NCBI GenBank assembly: GCA_017654935.2
Contig: CM065691.1
Coordinates: forward strand, 37,234,427-37,298,426
Length of the DNA: 64,000 bases
DNA from: Phymorhynchus buccinoides
Lineage: Eukaryota > Mollusca > Gastropoda > Neogastropoda > Raphitomidae
Direction: 5' to 3'
A model generated the notes under the pieces. It was not told the DNA's origin. It ran no database searches and saw nothing but the letters and a program-made list of their open reading frames with translations. Position 1 is the stretch's first letter. Each line of letters begins with the position of its first letter. The translations under genes were made by a program, and so were the position numbers. Below, in pieces: positions 1-14,039 of the stretch.

Positions 1-150
1 GTTGTTTTTGTTGTGTAAGATCTGTAGTAAGTTTTGTCTTTCTAACAATGGTAATAAACAGTTAGAGTTTAATATTTTCATATACGATCAATAAAGGTTT
101 TTTTAATGTGTGATGCTCTCAAAAAGTAAGGGATATTGACTTTGCAATAA

Positions 151-741
151 CACCATGGGTTCAATGACCAGACCATAAGTTTCATTTCGTGTGAAAATGA
201 TAGTTCAGCCTTTCTTGGCTGTAAAATCGAAGACAAAAATCAATGTTAAAATGTCACGTGACTGCCGGACGCGATAAACATGAGTGGGTGTGTTATTCGA
301 AATCACAAAACACCTTTACACAGTTGACAGATTGTTGGGCTGTTGTTTGCTACCAGGCATTCAAGGCAATGCTTTCTCATGCTCTGGAACAGTCTCCTGG
401 AGATTTTCTGGAAGATTCACGTTTTCCCCGGCGTCCCTAGATCCTCTTATGACCGTTTCAATGGTGCAAGGTGAAACTGAAAAATGCCAGTGTTGGGCAG
501 ATTGTAACCTCCAAAATGATAATTCGCGTCTCCACTGAGCACATTTTGTGCAAGATCACGAAAACCCAGACCATCTCATGGTGTACAAGGTCCATTGACT
601 ATATTCAGTCAAGTGCCGCTATGTATTGCAGGAAACAGTGGCCCAACACGTTTTCAACTCTTTTATGACTCAAGTAAGGAATAACATACTTTTGTTTTAA
701 AATTGAATAGAACTTAATAATTTTGTTATTGAACCCATGGT
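151..741. repeat. Interval bounded by a 15-bp inverted repeat
   Basis: CACCATGGGTTCAAT at 151-165 is matched exactly by its reverse complement at 727-741. A perfect 15-bp match at this spacing is unlikely by chance. It could be the remnant termini of a small DNA transposon, but I see no clear target-site duplication and no transposase sequence between the arms. Confidence 0.3.
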
Positions 742-781
742 GATCTTACAAAACACAAACAAACAAACAATATTTTAATAG

Positions 782-820
782 CCCTAACCCTAACCCCCCC
801 CCCCCCCCCCCCCCCCCCCC
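782..820 (+). repeat. Two telomere-like CCCTAA units and a poly-C run
   Basis: Two CCCTAA units are followed by an uninterrupted run of about 27 C. Two units are too few to claim an interstitial telomere. The homopolymer length is probably unreliable. Confidence 0.6.
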
Positions 821-2071
821 TATAGGACGGAAAAACGCAATGAACCACTGAACCACGACTGTACATTTTATAACCGATAAATGTTGTTTCTGTTTCTGGG
901 GGTTTTATGTTGATGGTGATTTGTTTGTTTATTTTGTGTATATTTTTACTCAAACAATAAATTGTGTTTAGTGTTACAGTCTATATCACGTTGAAAAGCA
1001 GCTATCTCAAAAGCTACAAAAATCCCCTTGTTTTAAAGAAACGATACGCTTCAGATTCTAGGCCTACTACTGCAGCACGAATACACACAAACTGTCAACA
1101 TTTATCATAGTCAAAACCTTTTTTGCAAAATAATAAAAGCGACTACACAATCAATTGCCAAAATTTATGGACCAATTACCCTAACAGTGTGTAGATAGAC
1201 CAAGAATACCAACGCACAGTTGCAAGAGTGCCAACTTTTAATAACTTAGTCAACCAACTAAAGAACTAAAGAACACCTAGGAACAATCGCAAGAGCGTCG
1301 ACTTAGAACAGAGTCCAACTTGCCAAGGGACACTAATGAACCCATTACAAAGCTGACAGCTTAAACATAGTTGAATCCATGCACTTTCTAATGCAACATT
1401 CGCCTGAGTGCCAACTTCAAACAATTTCACAACTGTTCTTTCATTTTCTTGTTCTTATTGTTAACGTCGACTGAAAACATGAGTCAACCAACTTACCAAA
1501 TGACACTGAATGCACAAATTGCAATACTGCCAACTTGCAACTGAGTCAATACTCTTTCTAATGCAACAATAGCGTCAGTGCCATTTTCAAACTGAATAAA
1601 CAAACGAATTAATGCGCTTTCTAACATTACAGTCGCGCGAGTCGATCCCAACTTGAAACTGAGTAGGCCTTAACCAATTTCACAACTGAACTTCTGGTTG
1701 TTGTTTTTTTCCCCTCTTGTTTCTGTTGGATTCTTATTACGTGTTTTTGCATTAATTGGTCGTGTGATCGATGATGTAGAGTGGCCTCGCCACTTTCTCT
1801 GTAGATACTTCAGCCGTTTGAAGAGAGGGCGCACCCTTTGTTTCCATCACGGAGCGTGCTGTTTTCCATCAGCGGGGAAATGGACTCGCAGTCGTGGGGC
1901 ATTGTGGCTGATTGTTCCAGTCGGTATTCCTGCCAGTTCTGGAATCAAATACGTTAAAAGTGTTTGCTTATGGGGATGGATGATGATTAGTGCCAGTGTG
2001 GGGTGTTGAGTTTGAAGAGAGGGGTGAGTGAGTGAGTGGGGTTGGGTGAGTTGGGTTGGGTGGGATATTTT

Positions 2072-2590
<519 letters not shown>

Positions 2591-2994
2591 TTATTGATGA
2601 AAAGCGGAATAAGCACAATAACCGGCTTTTTTTCATCCAGCCCTCCGAACCAAAAAAAGAGAAATTAAAAAAAGACAAATAAAAAAAAAGACATCGCAAA
2701 ATACAGAAAAACCTCAACCTTCAATCAAGGTCGTAAACGGACGCACCGTGCAAGGCATATAAATAAGATAAATTACATCAATTAACGAGACTGAGACAAG
2801 GACAGACAGACAGACAGAGACAGACAGAGAGAGGGAGGTCAAAATAAAAGAACAGATGGAAGAAATGAAGTAATACATGCAGGAAAAATAATGCACAGTA
2901 AATACAATGTACATATAAGAAGACTTAACACATAAGCATGTATTATAACAAATGAGAGATTGGGAAAAGGATACAAAGTAGACATTCTTGGATA

Positions 2995-3412
2995 TTATGA
3001 GCTAGAGTATTCGTTCACGAGTATTTGATGATATCTATTTTTGAATGTGTTTAAACAAACATGAACGTTAATTTGGGAAGAAATGCCGTTCCAGAGGAGA
3101 CCCCCTGCATATTGTAAGCTAGATTTGAATAAATCTAATTTGGGAAGAGGTAACATCAGTCTATGAGGAAGACGTTTCATGTTGAATTGAATTTGTTCTT
3201 GTAGAGAAGGAGGAGCATAGCCTGACATAATTTTGAACATAAATATTGCCTTATCTTAATTTAAAATGAAGAGGGAGAATGTCTAATGATACATAATCGG
3301 ATTGAGTAAGACTCGACGATTTTAGTAAGACTAATTTCAGTGCTCGTCTATAGAGACTATGCAGTGGCTTTAGGGTTTGCTCACTTGCTGAATCCCAGAG
3401 TGTAGACGAAAG
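2995..3412 (-). mobile_element. LINE reverse-transcriptase C-terminal remnant (frameshifted)
   Basis: The minus strand encodes the region downstream of the RT palm typical of non-LTR retrotransposons. One block contains phrases such as LKPLHSLYRRALKLVLLKSS, and the next contains MFKIMSGYAPPSL and LPLPKLDLFKSSLQYAGGLL. The blocks are in different frames, with a 1-nt shift near 3243-3250. The 5' side is cut off by a (GACA)n/(GA)n tract at about 3410-3475. It is a dead 3' fragment. The clade is not resolved. Confidence 0.75.
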
Positions 3413-3430
3413 AGAGAGAGACAGACAGGC

Positions 3431-3461
<31 letters not shown>

Positions 3462-3532
3462 AACAGAGACAGAGAATAACAAATACGGAGAGGGACAGAG
3501 TGAGTACGTGAGAAAGAGAGAAGGGGGTGGGG

Positions 3533-3747
3533 GTAGAATGGCACAGGGGTAACGCGTTCGCCTCGTTTAGCGTACAATAAACCCGAGTTCGAACCTGGGT
3601 ACAGGGGATTTTTCTCTCACTCTGCACTAAGCCTTACGGTCTGAACGTGGAGTCTTTCGGATGAGACGATAAACCGATGTCCCCTGTGTCCATGTACTTA
3701 GCACGTTAAAGTCAGTGGCAACGAAAAGGTTGTCATTTGGTAAAAAG

Positions 3748-3789
<42 letters not shown>

Positions 3790-3950
3790 ACACACACACA
3801 CACACCCTGTCCTTCCTCATCACCTCATCAGTCACACAAAAATCGCATACAATTACTTTTTGCGACGCGCTCTCCAGGTGGGAGCAACCCGAATTTCACA
3901 GAGATGCTTCTGTCTGTGACTATGAAATACCAAATACCGTATGCAAACGC
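3533..3950 (+). mobile_element. tRNA-derived SINE, copy 1
   Basis: The head carries a Pol III A box (TGGCACAGGGG) and, about 40 bp later, a B box (GAGTTCGAACC). The body includes the conserved phrase CTTTCGGATGAGACGATAAA and ends in the shared 3' module CCAGGTGGGAGCAACCCGAA followed by ATACC-type repeats. A (CA)n tract has grown inside the body at 3749-3806. The same family recurs at 10396-10835, 49664-50030, 36764-36858 (tail only) and, on the minus strand, 38349-39962. Confidence 0.85.
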
Positions 3951-4035
3951 ATGAACAGTAGATTTATCATAAGAATAAACACTTGAAGAACAACATAGCA
4001 TGACGAAAACAAGCTCTCGCGCTCGTGCGTACGCA

Positions 4036-4075
4036 CGCACGCACACACAGTCACACACGCACACACGCACGCACG

Positions 4076-4124
<49 letters not shown>

Positions 4125-4383
4125 GCGATAGAATTTTGCACCTAAGCTCTTGAAATGTTCAAAGATAATCTTAATCTGTTATGTCATTAAGATTTTTTAA
4201 AAATGTGTTAATGCTTGATTTTTTAAAATTATTATATTATTATATTTCGGAATCAGAACATGTCATACCAGTCGATTTTGAAAGCGTGTTGTGTCCATAA
4301 ACCGACTTCATATTTTTCACAGTTCAGGAATCAACGTCTCTCTGTGTGTCTGTCTGAGTGTCTGTCTGTCTGTCTCTCTCTCT

Positions 4384-4476
<93 letters not shown>

Positions 4477-4482
4477 TTTCTC
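4036..4482. repeat. (CA)n and (CT)n microsatellites
   Basis: A (GCAC)/(CA)n tract lies at 4036-4122 and a (CT)n tract at about 4375-4472, introduced by GTCT repeats. No gene lies between them. Confidence 0.95.
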
Positions 4483-4489
4483 TTTTCTC

Positions 4490-5412
4490 TGACTGTAACG
4501 TATTCCTCTTTCTCTTCTTTAATCTAGTTGTTCCATGTAACCTCCCCGATGAAGTTGTGCATTAATTTGTCTCTTCTGGTGTCTGATTGTTTGTTTGTCT
4601 CTTTGTCTCTTTGTCTTTGGACAACGTTATTCCCATGTACTTACAGTAATAATTGGATTTTAATGGAATTTCGTTGCGTGTTAACTATAGTAGGCAACCA
4701 TTCCAATGAATAGACCTTCATTTGAATTGTAAAATGCACAGGGAAAGGCAAATACTGAAGAAAAAAATGAAATGAACAAGAGCAAAGCAAGTACTGAGTT
4801 AGAACATATAAAACAAAACAGTGATAATTATGGTAAACAGAGAAAAGAAAGACAAACAGACAGATAGACCAAAAAAATAAAGAATAAAAATCAAAGAAAC
4901 AAAAAACATTTTCAGTAAAGGTAAAGATTTGTTTTTACCAGAAGTCATGCTGCGGAAGTTGTAGAAAGCAGCAGCTGGCGAAGTTTGTATCTCTCATTGT
5001 AAAAACAACAACCCACCAGCAACAACAAAACAAAAAATTTAATTAACAAAAATCGACACGCCAAAATAGTAGGCCCCCGCTTCAATTATAATGTTTCAAT
5101 TGCACTACCCACTCTACAAAGGCACAACAGACACACACACACACGCGCGCGTGCGCATAACTGCAACCTATAGGTCTAACTGTCCGTGTTTGAGCTAACA
5201 GTCCTAAGAAACAAAGGGAACAGAGAGAAAGCTTGACCCCGTCTGTCCCTTAATCCGCTCGCTGGAATTAATCCTGGAACCGGTGTACCGGTAAAAGGCA
5301 GTGGGGTCCTTGGTCATTTTTGACGCAGCAGTTTTATTCAAATAGCTTTAACTGGATTCTGAAGCTTATGGCAGACAGCTTGGTTATAATATATTATCCC
5401 CGTGATATGCCT
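4490..5412. other. AT-rich spacer, nothing recognised
   Basis: The stretch is AT-rich with short A-runs and a small (CA)/(GC) tract near 5130-5158. I find no coding signature or transposon ends in it. Confidence 0.5.
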
Positions 5413-6485
<1,073 letters not shown>

Positions 6486-6521
6486 TGTTAGGGCCCAAAG
6501 TGGGCCACAGTTTGACACTTA

Positions 6522-6852
6522 AGGCCTACCCACACTGCATACGATTCGATTCACTGCGATCCGATTTTGACATTTGTGAGGCGTGATTGGCGTGACATTC
6601 TACTGTCTAAATAAACCTGATGAAATCTTACTAGCTATGTTCACTATGTTTGTGGTCTCTTGTACACAAATCTGTGAAAATATCTTATTGTTGTATCGGA
6701 CCTTTTTTCCCCCATTCGTATCTACATGAGTATAGTGAACGAAAATAGTAGCGTTATTTTCAGACGGAAGTATTTCACGTGAATCATGACTCACAGATAT
6801 CGTCAAAATCGCATCGTATTGGGGTCAAACCGTATGCAGCGTGGCTAGGCCT
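6522..6852. mobile_element. PIF/Harbinger-like MITE with TTA duplication
   Basis: Inverted termini AGGCCTACCCAC and (reverse-complemented) AGGCCTAGCCAC continue into CTGCATACG on both arms. They are flanked by TTA at 6519-6521 and 6853-6855, the 3-bp target choice of PIF/Harbinger elements. The 331-bp interior has no coding signature. A truncated right-end relative occurs at about 36205-36333. Confidence 0.6.
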
Positions 6853-7154
6853 TTAGGGGCAATCTAGAAAAAGACATTGTTCACAACTTGTTGCATTTAC
6901 CAAAACAGATTCCCCACCACCAGAACTCTTAGTTGATTAACTTTCAAACAATATGGATATGTCTGCCAACTGATTCCATGTAAAAATAATAAACGGCTTG
7001 ACTAAAATGAATTTGGGATTCGGGTGGGGAAAGAGTAAGTTGGGGTGGGGATGATGAGATAATGGTAATAAGATGGACTAGGCCTGGTAGGCATTGAGCA
7101 GGCTAACGCAATGTTCCCTTTGAAATGCTGGTACTCCTGTGAACATTGTGAAGC

Positions 7155-8760
<1,606 letters not shown>

Positions 8761-9457
8761 GGGGGGGGGGGCCGGGATAATTATGCGAGGATGTCGTGAA
8801 GATTGGTTGAACACCGTCTAGTCCCTCTAAGGTAAAGAGGCCACCCAAACACCTGTGCTGACCTCCGCGGTAAAGACCTACCCTTTACCTGCCTTCCTAA
8901 TAAGCTGCACCCAGGTAGGCGAGAGTCAAGTTGGGTTGGAGTACAAAAATGAGGGGGGGGGGGGGGGGGGGGGAGAAGGACAGAAAAGAACAGGGAGAAA
9001 AAGAAGAAAATAGGTGAACGGGAGGGAGAACAGTGAGGGAGTGTTGTCTCCCTTTTCAGTGCTCAACCCCCCCAAACAACATTTACGCAATATTTTGATT
9101 GTGACATTTTTTTTTATCCCCCCCCCCTCTTTTTGCGGAACCCCAAAACGTGTATGCAATAGTTTGATCGTTAAAAATATTTAGATGGTAACTTTTCTAT
9201 GGCTTACTTCAACAGAGCAAGACACACACACACACACACACAAACAAACAAACAAACAAAAACCATGTGCAAACCTCTGCCAAGGAACCCCTAATTAACC
9301 ACTCACTGACCTGTTCATAATCTCCATCTCTTGCTGTTCATAGCACAATTTGAAAACCGTTGGCCGCATACCCCACGAACGAAATATAATGAATTTTATT
9401 CTGTAATTGATTTTATGATGCAACAAGACTGATAAAGGTGAAATATACCCACCGAGT

Positions 9458-9509
<52 letters not shown>

Positions 9510-9718
9510 TAATAATAATAATAATAATAACTAGATGGCTTATATTTGTCTTTAGGACAAACATGACAGGATTCTCCCTTTTCATCAACTATCTATATGC
9601 AACTTTTCTGAACATTTCAGCCAAATCAGACGAAAAAAACAGGGGGAAGAAAAAGAAAAAGAAAAAAAAGAAAAAGAAGAATTTTGACGAATGCAATAGT
9701 ATTCTCCTTAGGGAGAAT
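8761..9718. other. Spacer with homopolymers and (TAA)n, no gene
   Basis: Poly-G runs at about 8760-8770 and 8953-8973, a short poly-C run near 9118, (CA)n-(CAAA)n at 9223-9260 and (TAA)n at about 9462-9530 punctuate otherwise unremarkable sequence. No coding or transposon signature was recognised. Confidence 0.5.
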
Positions 9719-10139
9719 CATAATAATAATAATACTGAACATTTATATAGCGCTTTACTCCCTTTGCAGTGAGCTCAAAGCGCTTTACATAGACAATAAA
9801 ATACAAATAAATTAACATTATACACATAAGACTCACTACAATCAAATATACATAAAATAATATTATGTAAACAAAGCCCTGTTCATAACCACAACATTTG
9901 AAACAATATTACAATATTTTAAGAAAAGAAACAAAATTGCAATGATTTTGTTTTAACACGAGGAGTAGAAAGCAGGCGTGAATCGGAAGAAGATCTGAGC
10001 TGGCGTGCAGGGGTGTAAGTTTGAATGATATCGATAAGATATTGAGGGGCAGTGCCATTGGCAGAGTTGAAGGTGAGGCATGCAACTTTGTATTGAATGC
10101 GAGCGGAAATAGGAAGCCAGTGAAGAGTGTGGAGTAGTA
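9719..10139 (-). mobile_element. LINE 3' end: RT C-terminus plus (ATT)n tail
   Basis: On the minus strand 9951-10139 encodes a typical post-RT segment with LLHTLHWLPISARIQYKVA, NGTAPQYLIDII and LRSSSDSRLLSTPR. It is followed by a 3' UTR carrying the paired motifs AAAGCGCTTTGAGCTCA and AAAGCGCTATATAAAT and an (ATT)n tail at 9720-9736. The AGCGCT-flanked 3' end with an (ATT)n tail is characteristic of a family of 5'-truncated LINEs. Other tails lie at 10183-10260, 52727-52840 and 56442-56560. Confidence 0.75.
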
Positions 10140-10182
10140 GGGTAATGTGTACTTTCCTTTTAGTTTTGAAGATCAGTCTTGC

Positions 10183-10260
10183 TTAATAATAATAATAATA
10201 ATGCTTATATAGCGCATAATTTTGCTGACAACTCAATGCGCTTTCACTCACCATTCATAC
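10183..10260 (-). mobile_element. LINE 3' tail, short copy
   Basis: (TAA)n followed by TTATATAGCGCATAATTTTG and a second AATGCGCTTT motif reproduces, on the minus strand, the 3' terminus of the LINE at 9719-10139. It is a strongly 5'-truncated insertion. Confidence 0.55.
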
Positions 10261-10395
10261 TATCAGCAACACGATACACATTATACAAACATTTCTAAAC
10301 GATTAGCTCACGTATCACCGTGATATCTATGATATTTCCTCCAGAACATTGGTATTGGTATTAGTATTAATTTACAGTAGGGCTAATCCCTTGGT

Positions 10396-10835
10396 GTAGA
10401 GTGGCGCAGAGGTAACGCGTTCGCCTAGTATACAATGAACCCGAGAATGGCTCAGGGGTAACGCGTTCGCCTCGTATAGCCTACAATAAACCTGAGTTCA
10501 AACCTAGGTAGGCCTACTCGGGATTTTTCCTCTCATTCTGCATTAGGCCTCACGGTCTGAACGTGGAGTCTTTCGGATGATGCGATATAAACCGAGGTCG
10601 CGTGTGCCCATGTACTTAGCACACGTTACTCCCAGTGGCAACGAAAAAGTTGTTATTTGGTCAAAATGTACTCCCCCCCTCCCCCCCTTTCCTTCCTCAT
10701 CAGTCACACAAAAATCGCATGCAAATTTAAAAAAATGGTGGCGCGCCTCTGGCTGTGACGCGCTCTCCAGGTTGGAGCAACCCGAATTTCACAGCGACGC
10801 CTCTGTGACTATAAAGTACCAAATACCAAATACGT
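10396..10835 (+). mobile_element. tRNA-derived SINE, copy 2, with doubled head
   Basis: This is the same SINE family as at 3533. The head is present twice in tandem. A first head (A box at about 10402, TGGCGCAGAGG) is cut short at CAATGAACCCGAG, and a second complete head follows from about 10446 with GGCTCAGGGG and TGAGTTCAAACC. The body and the GGAGCAACCCGAATTTCACA 3' module follow. Confidence 0.85.
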
Positions 10836-11139
10836 CAGCCCATCTAGAGAGCGCGTTGCTGCTAGTGCAGTGCCACCATTTGTCTTGCTGTTTTGTATGT
10901 GTGTAGTTATTGAAGGGGAAGGGGCCAATTTGTACCTACTCCTACTACTAACAACGTCGATGTCGAGATTATCATAACAATGATAACAACGACATCGACG
11001 GATGATGATGGCGGTGGTGGTGGCGGTGGTGGTGGTCACGTGGTGATAACAAATAAACACCATCTTTTGTTTCGCATCGATGACATTGTTTTCTTTTCGG
11101 GTTTTTTAATTTTTATAGAAATGTTCAGAGACCAAACTT
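10836..11139. other. Spacer, nothing recognised
   Basis: The only local feature is a short GGT-rich tract near 11010-11035. No gene was recognised. Confidence 0.4.
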
Positions 11140-11625
11140 TTTTTTATGTGAACAGCACTTCAAACAGAAAGAAGCCAACAAGAATGATTACCGGGCATTG
11201 TTAGTATTAACCAACCTCTTTTTTTTATGTGAACAGCACTTCAAACAGAAAGAAGCCAACAAGAATGATTACCGGGCATTGCTAGTATTAACCAACCTCT
11301 CACTTCAAACAGAAAGAAGCCAACAAGAATGATTACCGGGCATTGCTAGTATTAACCAACCTCTCACTTCAAACAGAAAGAAGCCAACAAGAATGATTAC
11401 CGGGCATTGTTAGTATTAACCAACCTCTCACTTCAAACAGAAAGAAGCCAACAAGAATGATTACCGGGCATTGTTAGTATTAACCAACCTCTCACTTCAA
11501 ACAGAAAGAAGCCAACAAGAATGATTACCGGGCATTGTTAGTATTAACCAACCTCTCACTTCAAACAGAAAGAAGCCAACAAGAATGATTACCGGGCATT
11601 GCTAGTATTAACCAACCTCTTGTCC
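11140..11625 (+). repeat. 64-bp minisatellite, seven copies
   Basis: A unit of about 64 bp containing ATTACCGGGCATTG recurs seven times (about 11183, 11269, 11330, 11395, 11458, 11522 and 11586). The first unit boundary carries an extra TTTTTTATGTGAACAG block that the later units lack. Copies differ mainly at one site (GCATTGTTAG versus GCATTGCTAG), so the expansion is recent. Confidence 0.95.
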
Positions 11626-12652
11626 AAGTCAGCACAAATAAAGGATCACGTTCATTTCTTCCCTCTAATAGTTCCCTCACGTCATGATGCGAAACAGAGT
11701 GAACCAACTAAACCAAACTCCTGTCTTGGTTGTCACATAGGACTAATCGTTTTGTTTCTAGAACACAAGTCTCTACCCCCACCCTCCCCTCATCCCTGTT
11801 ACAGCCTTCTGTATCCCCCACCCCACCCCACCACCCACCTCAGTTCTATAACGTTAGTTCTTGAAGACCGGAGTGAATGGTCTGTGTGAAACAACTGTGT
11901 ATTTCCAAACGCGTTGAAACGTGGAATGGTGCCCCAACATTGCTTATCGTCTTAGTCATTAAGCAAACAAACAAAAACTGCAACAACAAACAAACAAGTG
12001 AACAAAGGAGGAAACAAAATATGAGAAATGTATACATTTCTTTAAAGTACACTATGAAAGGTTACCTTAATTACATTACTAGCCTCTACATTCTAGCCTC
12101 TTGTTATCTACTATGAAAATTATGTGTAATAAGCTACTAAAACGAACCTTATAATGGCTACTCCCTTTGAAAGTTAACTGGCATCTGTCTTTGCTCTCAT
12201 GCAGAGAAGGTGGGGTTAGCGTCCAATCGGTCAGAGACCCTTGTGGACGGTTGCTCTCATGCAGTCATTTCATGCGTTTAATAGCTCTCACATTTATATA
12301 GTGTCACATACACACCGGGAGTACGTTTGTGTGTGTTTGCACGCACCTTTTCCCCTCCTTTTTCTTCTGCTAACTTGTATAATGTCTGAGACAGACAAGT
12401 TGGCGACGGGTAAAACGGTTCGTTGTTTTGTCTAAAGACCCACTGTCGGTTAGCAGAGGTATAAATAAATAATCAGACTAACTAACATGTGGATGACACA
12501 AAGTGTGCGTGACTGCACTGACCCAGAAAGGGAACTGGCGACCACATTGTATTGACTCTGGGGTTCAGATCACTAGCTCAAGGGAGGGTAATCCATCCTT
12601 TATTGTTGTGGTGCTTGTAGTTGTCTTGTCGCCCTCCCCTGTTAACCCCCCC

Positions 12653-12695
<43 letters not shown>

Positions 12696-12715
12696 GCGCG
12701 CGCACACGCACACCC

Positions 12716-12774
<59 letters not shown>

Positions 12775-13081
12775 ACACTTCCTTGATTGTCGAAGACCCT
12801 TTCCCCGCCCTGTCATTTTCGACTATAACATTTTGACTTCACTAGAGTCCAGTAGCAATGGAGGCAGCTACTATCCTGGGGGACTGGGCGTAAATCTGCT
12901 TACAGTGAAAATGCCTTGCTCATGGTACATCCCTCTCTCTCTCTCAAACTTCTGGCAAGGTATTATTGCATGCTTAGAACCAAGGACAGAATGGAAGACT
13001 AGGCCCAGCCTAAATTCTTATCCTTGTAAAATAAAGTTTCTGAAGTCTGAAGTCCCCATGTGATAGCTATTACTATTGTAT
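11626..13081. other. Spacer with (CA)n and (CT)n, no gene
   Basis: A (CA)n tract (about 12653-12710) is joined to a (CT)n tract (12717-12771). The rest shows no coding or transposon signature that I can support. Confidence 0.45.
12648..12772 (+). repeat. (CA)n-(CT)n compound microsatellite
   Basis: A poly-C lead, (CA)n, a short GC-rich bridge (ACGCACGCGCGCGC) and then (CT)n. Confidence 0.95.
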
Positions 13082-13083
13082 TA

Positions 13084-13297
13084 GGGGAAGATGGGGTAAA
13101 AAGCGCATGGGCGGGTAAGAAGCCCACCCCAATTATCTCATGAAATGAAGCAAATTTCTGTCTCATTTTGCCCATGAGACGAGCGTTAATGTCTAGCATT
13201 CGTCTCATGGGCAAATTTGACTGAAATTTTCTTTATTTCATGAGATAATTGGGGTGGGCTTCTTACCCGCCCATGCGCTTTTTACCCCGTCTTCCCC
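13084..13297 (+). mobile_element. 214-bp near-palindromic MITE, copy 1
   Basis: The element starts GGGGAAGATGGGG and ends CCCCGTCTTCCCC, and nearly its whole length pairs with itself (arms about 100 bp around a short loop). It is flanked by TA at 13082-13083 and 13298-13299, as in Tc1/mariner-type insertions. Copies of the same 214-bp length lie at 37969-38182 (same orientation) and 40011-40224 (opposite orientation). Confidence 0.9.
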
Positions 13298-13299
13298 TA

Positions 13300-14039
13300 G
13301 CATTGTTTTCGTTGAAGCCTATACCAACGGTCAGGAAGCTGTAGATCCACCGTTTACAGAGTTCCTTCCCCTATTTGTTGTCAAATCGTTTTGGTTCTTA
13401 TTTTGTTTAATTCTAATATGGTGAAGGCAAATTGCTTTGGGAGATATCATTGTTCAAAATACTTTAGATTGGGTAATTTTAAAACAGTTCAATGCCTTGC
13501 AATAACTGTGGAAATCAAACTAACAAATATAGAACATAAAATACTTTAAATATATTTTTGTGGGAGAAAAGTCCATTGTTGGAAGACAGATTGAGATTAT
13601 ATTTTTGTACAATGTGGCAGTTCTAAATTTAGAAACATAGGAAGTCGATGGTTCAATGCCGTGGCCATTACCCGGATCAAAGCAGCGCCAAGCGGTTCCA
13701 GTCAGTTGAAACTGACCAGCATTTTCAGACAGAGGAGTACAAACAACAAATGATATAAATATCATACTGAGTTGAGGTATATTGTCCATTGTAGAACGTG
13801 ACTGATAGTGTGTTGACGTGCTCCGGACGCTATACGCGTTGATCGATTTGAATTTCAGTCTATCGAGGCTGACTTGTAAACACTAAACAAGGACGTTAAC
13901 TTAGTAAGTTAGTTTGGAAGCGACTATGCCTGAAATTGCTCCTTATACTAAGTTATAGTTAGAAGATAATTGTCGCACACGTTTTTTGGCGTATGTATGC
14001 TTCAGTAGTTAATAATTTAATTTCAAAGAATAATTGTTA
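13300..14039. other. Spacer, nothing recognised
   Basis: AT-rich sequence with no coding signature, transposon ends or tandem repeat that I can support. Confidence 0.4.

Larger units (their letters stand above)
1..2030. other. Intergenic stretch, no gene recognised
   Basis: I see no convincing gene here. Open frames are short and show no family signature. A 15-bp perfect inverted repeat (CACCATGGGTTCAAT at 151-165, its complement at 727-741) is described separately. Between about 1200 and 1680 a loose, degenerate repetition of phrases such as GAGTGCCAACTT and AACTGAGT recurs every 100-150 bp, which looks like an old decayed minisatellite. Confidence 0.5.

Noticed and set aside
782..800. Interstitial telomere
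   Set aside because: There are only two CCCTAA units before a homopolymer. Too little to call.
3533..3610. tRNA genes suggested by A and B boxes (also at 10396, 38236, 39962 and 49664)
   Set aside because: The boxes belong to SINE heads. The sequences are followed by SINE bodies and do not form a convincing cloverleaf with an intact acceptor stem.
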